In this document: positions 5,754 to 7,145 of the stretch, in pieces
How positions within the stretch are numbered: position 1 is the first letter of the stretch
Layout: each line of letters opens with the position of its first letter
Assembly: GCA_002480735.1 (NCBI GenBank)
Contig: DLCS01000225.1
Coordinates: 1 to 7,145 of the forward strand
Direction of reading: 5' to 3'
Length of the DNA: 7,145 bases
Origin: Bacillaceae bacterium UBA7792
GTDB lineage: Bacteria; Bacillota; Bacilli; Bacillales; Cytobacillaceae
Notes under the pieces: generated by a model
Seen by the model: only the letters and a program-made list of their open reading frames with translations
The model's database searches: none
What the model was told of the DNA's origin: nothing
Position numbers and translations under genes: made by a program

Positions 5754-5975
5754 TTAGAAATTACTACCCGTTATACCAAGGCGTCGTTCGACTCGATTGA
5801 GTCTTCGGTTTAAACGGTCTACTTCTCGATCAAGCCTATCTACTTGACGCTCTAATCTATCTAGGCGTTGGTTCACATTTGTTCCTCCACCAGGAAAACC
5901 AGGAACTCCGGGGAAAAATAAGCCTTGTCCTTGTCCTTGTCCTTGACCCTGACCTTGTTGTCGATAATAATACAT
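5754..5975 (-). CDS. Small Gln-Gly repeat / collagen-like / coiled-coil protein, probably spore- or surface-associated
   Basis: I do not recognise this 73-residue protein. It has three parts. A Tyr-rich start (MYYYRQ) leads into six Gln-Gly dipeptides (7-18). A hydrophobic and Gly-Pro stretch (LFFPGVPGFPGGG, 19-31) contains two collagen-like Gly-x-Pro units. A charged coiled coil (about 34-66) has Leu or Val at strict 3-4 spacing: 34, 38, 41, 45, 48, 52, 55, 59, 62 and 66. Two segments, RLDRLE (37-42) and RLNRVE (58-63), fit the known trimerisation motif Arg-h-x-x-h-Glu. There is no signal peptide or membrane segment. An in-frame GTG at 5984 lies inside the ribosome binding site AAGGAGGTG, so the ATG at 5975, 6 bases after that site, is chosen. 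Similar low-complexity small proteins occur in spore coats and exosporium; a spore role is inference, supported only by a weak SigK-like promoter upstream. Confidence 0.75.
   Translation of the reverse strand: MYYYRQQGQGQGQGQGQGLFFPGVPGFPGGGTNVNQRLDRLERQVDRLDREVDRLNRRLNRVERRLGITGSNF
5922..5957 (-). repeat. Hexanucleotide tandem repeat coding for (Gln-Gly)6
   Basis: Six copies of a 6-base unit, mostly CAAGGA on the minus strand, encode the Gln-Gly run of the small coiled-coil protein. Three consecutive units are identical and the outer ones differ only at wobble positions (GGT, CAG, GGC). Gain or loss of units would keep the frame, so copy number may vary between strains. Confidence 0.85.
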
Positions 5976-6056
5976 GCCATACACCTCCTTGAGGGAAAAA
6001 TGTTGTGATTAGAATAGCGATTTCTTGTGAAAGGCTACAACCTATAGCCGTGATAC

Positions 6057-6084
6057 CAGTCTATGATGAGTTTGATGGAGTGTA
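6057..6084 (-). promoter_or_regulatory. Possible SigK-like promoter of the small coiled-coil gene
   Basis: On the minus strand TACA (6084-6081) is followed after 15 bases by CATAGACTG (6065-6057). The SigK consensus is an AC-containing -35 and CATAnnnTA at -10, so the match fails at the last position (G for A). The implied leader is about 75 bases. Late mother-cell expression would fit a coat protein, but this is a weak match found by eye. Confidence 0.3.
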
Positions 6085-6093
6085 AGGGCCAAT

Positions 6094-6157
6094 GCCTATT
6101 TAAGGAGGCTGTTTCGTAACGTTTGTTGCGATGGCAATAGGCCTAATACCAGCCATC
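6094..6157 (+). other. Inverted repeats in the leader region of ytzG
   Basis: Three inverted repeats are seen: GCCTATT (6094-6100) with AATAGGC (6136-6142); CGTAAC (6115-6120) with GTTGCG (6125-6130) around loop GTTT, with one G-T pair; and GATGGC (6130-6135) with GCCATC (6152-6157). The first and third cannot form together because their arms interleave. None is followed by a T-run, so this is not an intrinsic terminator. An unused ribosome-binding sequence AAGGAGG (6102-6108) sits inside the first loop. No riboswitch class is recognised. Chance pairing is possible. Confidence 0.3.
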
Positions 6158-6185
6158 ACGTTTAGAAGGAAAATGGAGGATAAAA

Positions 6186-6905
6186 ATGAGAATTGATAAA
6201 ATGCTTGCCAACCTAGGCTTTGGCAGTCGAAAAGAGGTAAAGAAGCTATTAAAGGATGGCGCTGTCAAGATAAATGATGTGCTAGTGAAGGATGCCAAAC
6301 AGCATGCGGATCCAGAAAAAGACACAGTTACCTTACATGGTGAGGTGATTGAATACAAGGAGTTTATTTACTTGATGATGAATAAGCCACCAGGGGTCAT
6401 TTCTGCCACCGAGGACAACTATGATAAAACTGTGGTCGATCTTCTAGAAATGGAGGATGCTGTTTATTCTCCTTTTCCTGTTGGACGATTGGATAAGGAT
6501 ACAGAGGGGTTGCTCCTCTTGACCAATGATGGACAGCTGGCCCATCGCCTGCTATCTCCCAAAAAGCATGTTCCGAAAACCTACTTTGCAGTAATTGATC
6601 AAGAAGTAACGGAGGAAGATATACAGGCTTTTAAACAGGGCGTTACCTTGGATGATGGATATGAAACGAAGCCTGGAGAGCTGAAAATCCTAAAATCGGG
6701 CATCCACTCCGATATAGAATTGACAATTACCGAAGGGAAATTTCATCAAGTAAAGAGGATGTTTGAAGCGGTTGGGAAAAGAGTGGTTTATTTAAAGAGA
6801 CTATCAATGGGGCCACTTGAGTTAGATGAATCACTTGAGCTTGGGGAATATCGAGAATTAACCGCGGAGGAAATCAAAAGTCTAACAGAATATGAGTCTC
6901 GATAA
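6186..6905 (+). CDS. ytzG: RsuA-family RNA pseudouridine synthase YtzG
   Basis: Pseudouridine synthases of this family turn a uridine of ribosomal RNA into pseudouridine. RsuA in E. coli acts on 16S rRNA U516, but the target of the Bacillus paralogues is not certain. The protein has 239 residues, which I recall as the B. subtilis YtzG length. An S4 RNA-binding domain covers about residues 1-58 (MRIDKMLANLGFGSRKEVKK opening, GAVKIN at 25-30). The catalytic domain follows, with NKPPG (66-70) and the active-site motif GRLDKDTEGLLLLTNDG (100-116), in which Asp103 is the expected nucleophile. Lys131-Thr-Tyr133 matches the second conserved motif, and EGKFHQVKRMFEAVG near the C-terminus is the third. 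The start has a good binding site (GGAGGA, 6 bases upstream). It is followed by a terminator shared with ytzE. RluB is a possible relative, but the length and neighbours favour YtzG. Confidence 0.9.
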   Translation: MRIDKMLANLGFGSRKEVKKLLKDGAVKINDVLVKDAKQHADPEKDTVTLHGEVIEYKEFIYLMMNKPPGVISATEDNYDKTVVDLLEMEDAVYSPFPVGRLDKDTEGLLLLTNDGQLAHRLLSPKKHVPKTYFAVIDQEVTEEDIQAFKQGVTLDDGYETKPGELKILKSGIHSDIELTITEGKFHQVKRMFEAVGKRVVYLKRLSMGPLELDESLELGEYRELTAEEIKSLTEYESR

Positions 6906-6906
6906 G

Positions 6907-6936
6907 GAAATCGCCTTCAACTATGAAGGCGATTTC
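6907..6936. terminator. Terminator between convergent ytzG and ytzE
   Basis: A perfect 13-bp stem (GAAATCGCCTTCA at 6907-6919 with TGAAGGCGATTTC at 6924-6936) closes the loop ACTA, right after the ytzG stop and 14 bases from the ytzE stop. The T-rich tail AAATTTTG favours the plus direction. On the minus strand the tail is CTTATCG, so termination for ytzE may rely on the stem's T-rich end. Confidence 0.85.
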
Positions 6937-6949
6937 AAATTTTGCGTCA

Positions 6950-7145
6950 TTATGATGTCAATTTTACTTTCTTTTTAGTTGTTGTCCACTTGCCTCGGCT
7001 CGGGCTTACCACTAAGTCGTTATAAGCAAGGACATTCAAATCTCGTTGAATAGTCCGAGGAGTTATACCAAATTCCTCTACAAGTTCTTGTGTCGTTACA
7101 GTTCCTTTTTGATTAATAAACATATAGACGGATTTGATTCGGTTT
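6950..7145 (-). CDS. ytzE: YtzE-like DeoR-family helix-turn-helix protein (N-terminus cut by window edge)
   Basis: The minus-strand frame is open at the right edge (first whole codon at 7144) and stops at TAA 6952-6950, giving 64 visible residues. It contains a DeoR-type winged helix-turn-helix: a first helix (RIKSVYMFINQKG), then TTQELVEEFGITPRTIQRDL with the recognition helix, followed by a wing (LVVSPSRGKWTTT) and a basic tail KKKVKLTS. Full DeoR regulators are about 250 residues with a sugar-phosphate sensor domain. This protein stops right after the DNA-binding domain, as does B. subtilis YtzE (about 71 residues by memory), so only about 5 to 10 N-terminal residues are missing. With no sensor domain it may bind DNA constitutively or work through a partner; its target is unknown. 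It converges on ytzG and shares its terminator. Confidence 0.85.
   Translation of the reverse strand, partial: NRIKSVYMFINQKGTVTTQELVEEFGITPRTIQRDLNVLAYNDLVVSPSRGKWTTTKKKVKLTS

Noticed and set aside
1..7145. CRISPR arrays, tRNA or rRNA genes, insertion sequences, riboswitches
   Set aside because: No regularly spaced repeats, cloverleaf-like segments, transposase frames, terminal inverted repeats or recognised riboswitch cores were seen by eye.

Overview
The window reads as chromosomal DNA of a low-GC, endospore-forming member of the Bacillaceae (Bacillus, Neobacillus or a close relative). The evidence is strong AGGAGG-type ribosome binding sites, compact hairpin terminators, a Cse60-family sporulation protein, and a block of genes (ytfP, murJ/ytgP, ytzG, ytzE) that I recognise from the yte-ytf-ytg-ytz region of the Bacillus subtilis map. 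That synteny comes from memory; no search was run.

Layout, left to right. The last 14 codons of a probable rhodanese-like protein run off the left edge (+). Next, on the minus strand, is a degraded MntA/HepT toxin-antitoxin locus. The MntA nucleotidyltransferase is intact, but HepT is reduced to its first 26 residues and ends inside a terminator hairpin. Divergent from mntA is cse60 (+). Then comes a minus-strand operon of an ECF sigma factor and a membrane-anchored DUF4179-type anti-sigma factor, translationally coupled and preceded by a good ECF-type promoter (TGCAAC, 17 bp, CGAC), which suggests autoregulation. After a bidirectional terminator, ytfP (BaiN/HI0933-family flavoprotein, -) and murJ (lipid II flippase, +) diverge from a shared 161-bp intergenic region. 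A 73-residue gene (-) follows, encoding a Gln-Gly repeat, a short collagen-like stretch and a perfect heptad coiled coil. It is probably spore- or surface-associated, but I do not recognise it. A 210-bp gap with possible RNA structure leads into ytzG (RsuA-type pseudouridine synthase, +). The window ends in the minus-strand DeoR-type helix-turn-helix protein YtzE, missing only a few N-terminal residues.

The ECF pair and MurJ both concern the envelope (stress sensing and peptidoglycan precursor export), but nothing in the sequence links them directly, and no ECF-type promoter was seen in front of murJ. The core block (ytfP, murJ, ytzG, ytzE, and cse60 nearby) looks conserved. The ECF/anti-sigma pair and the mntA/hepT remnant look like accessory insertions. 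I see no rRNA, tRNA, insertion sequence, CRISPR array or phage gene.

The points most worth a second look are the truncated HepT with an orphan antitoxin, the coiled-coil protein carrying two copies of a trimerisation motif, the autoregulatory ECF promoter, and a possible structured leader before ytzG.
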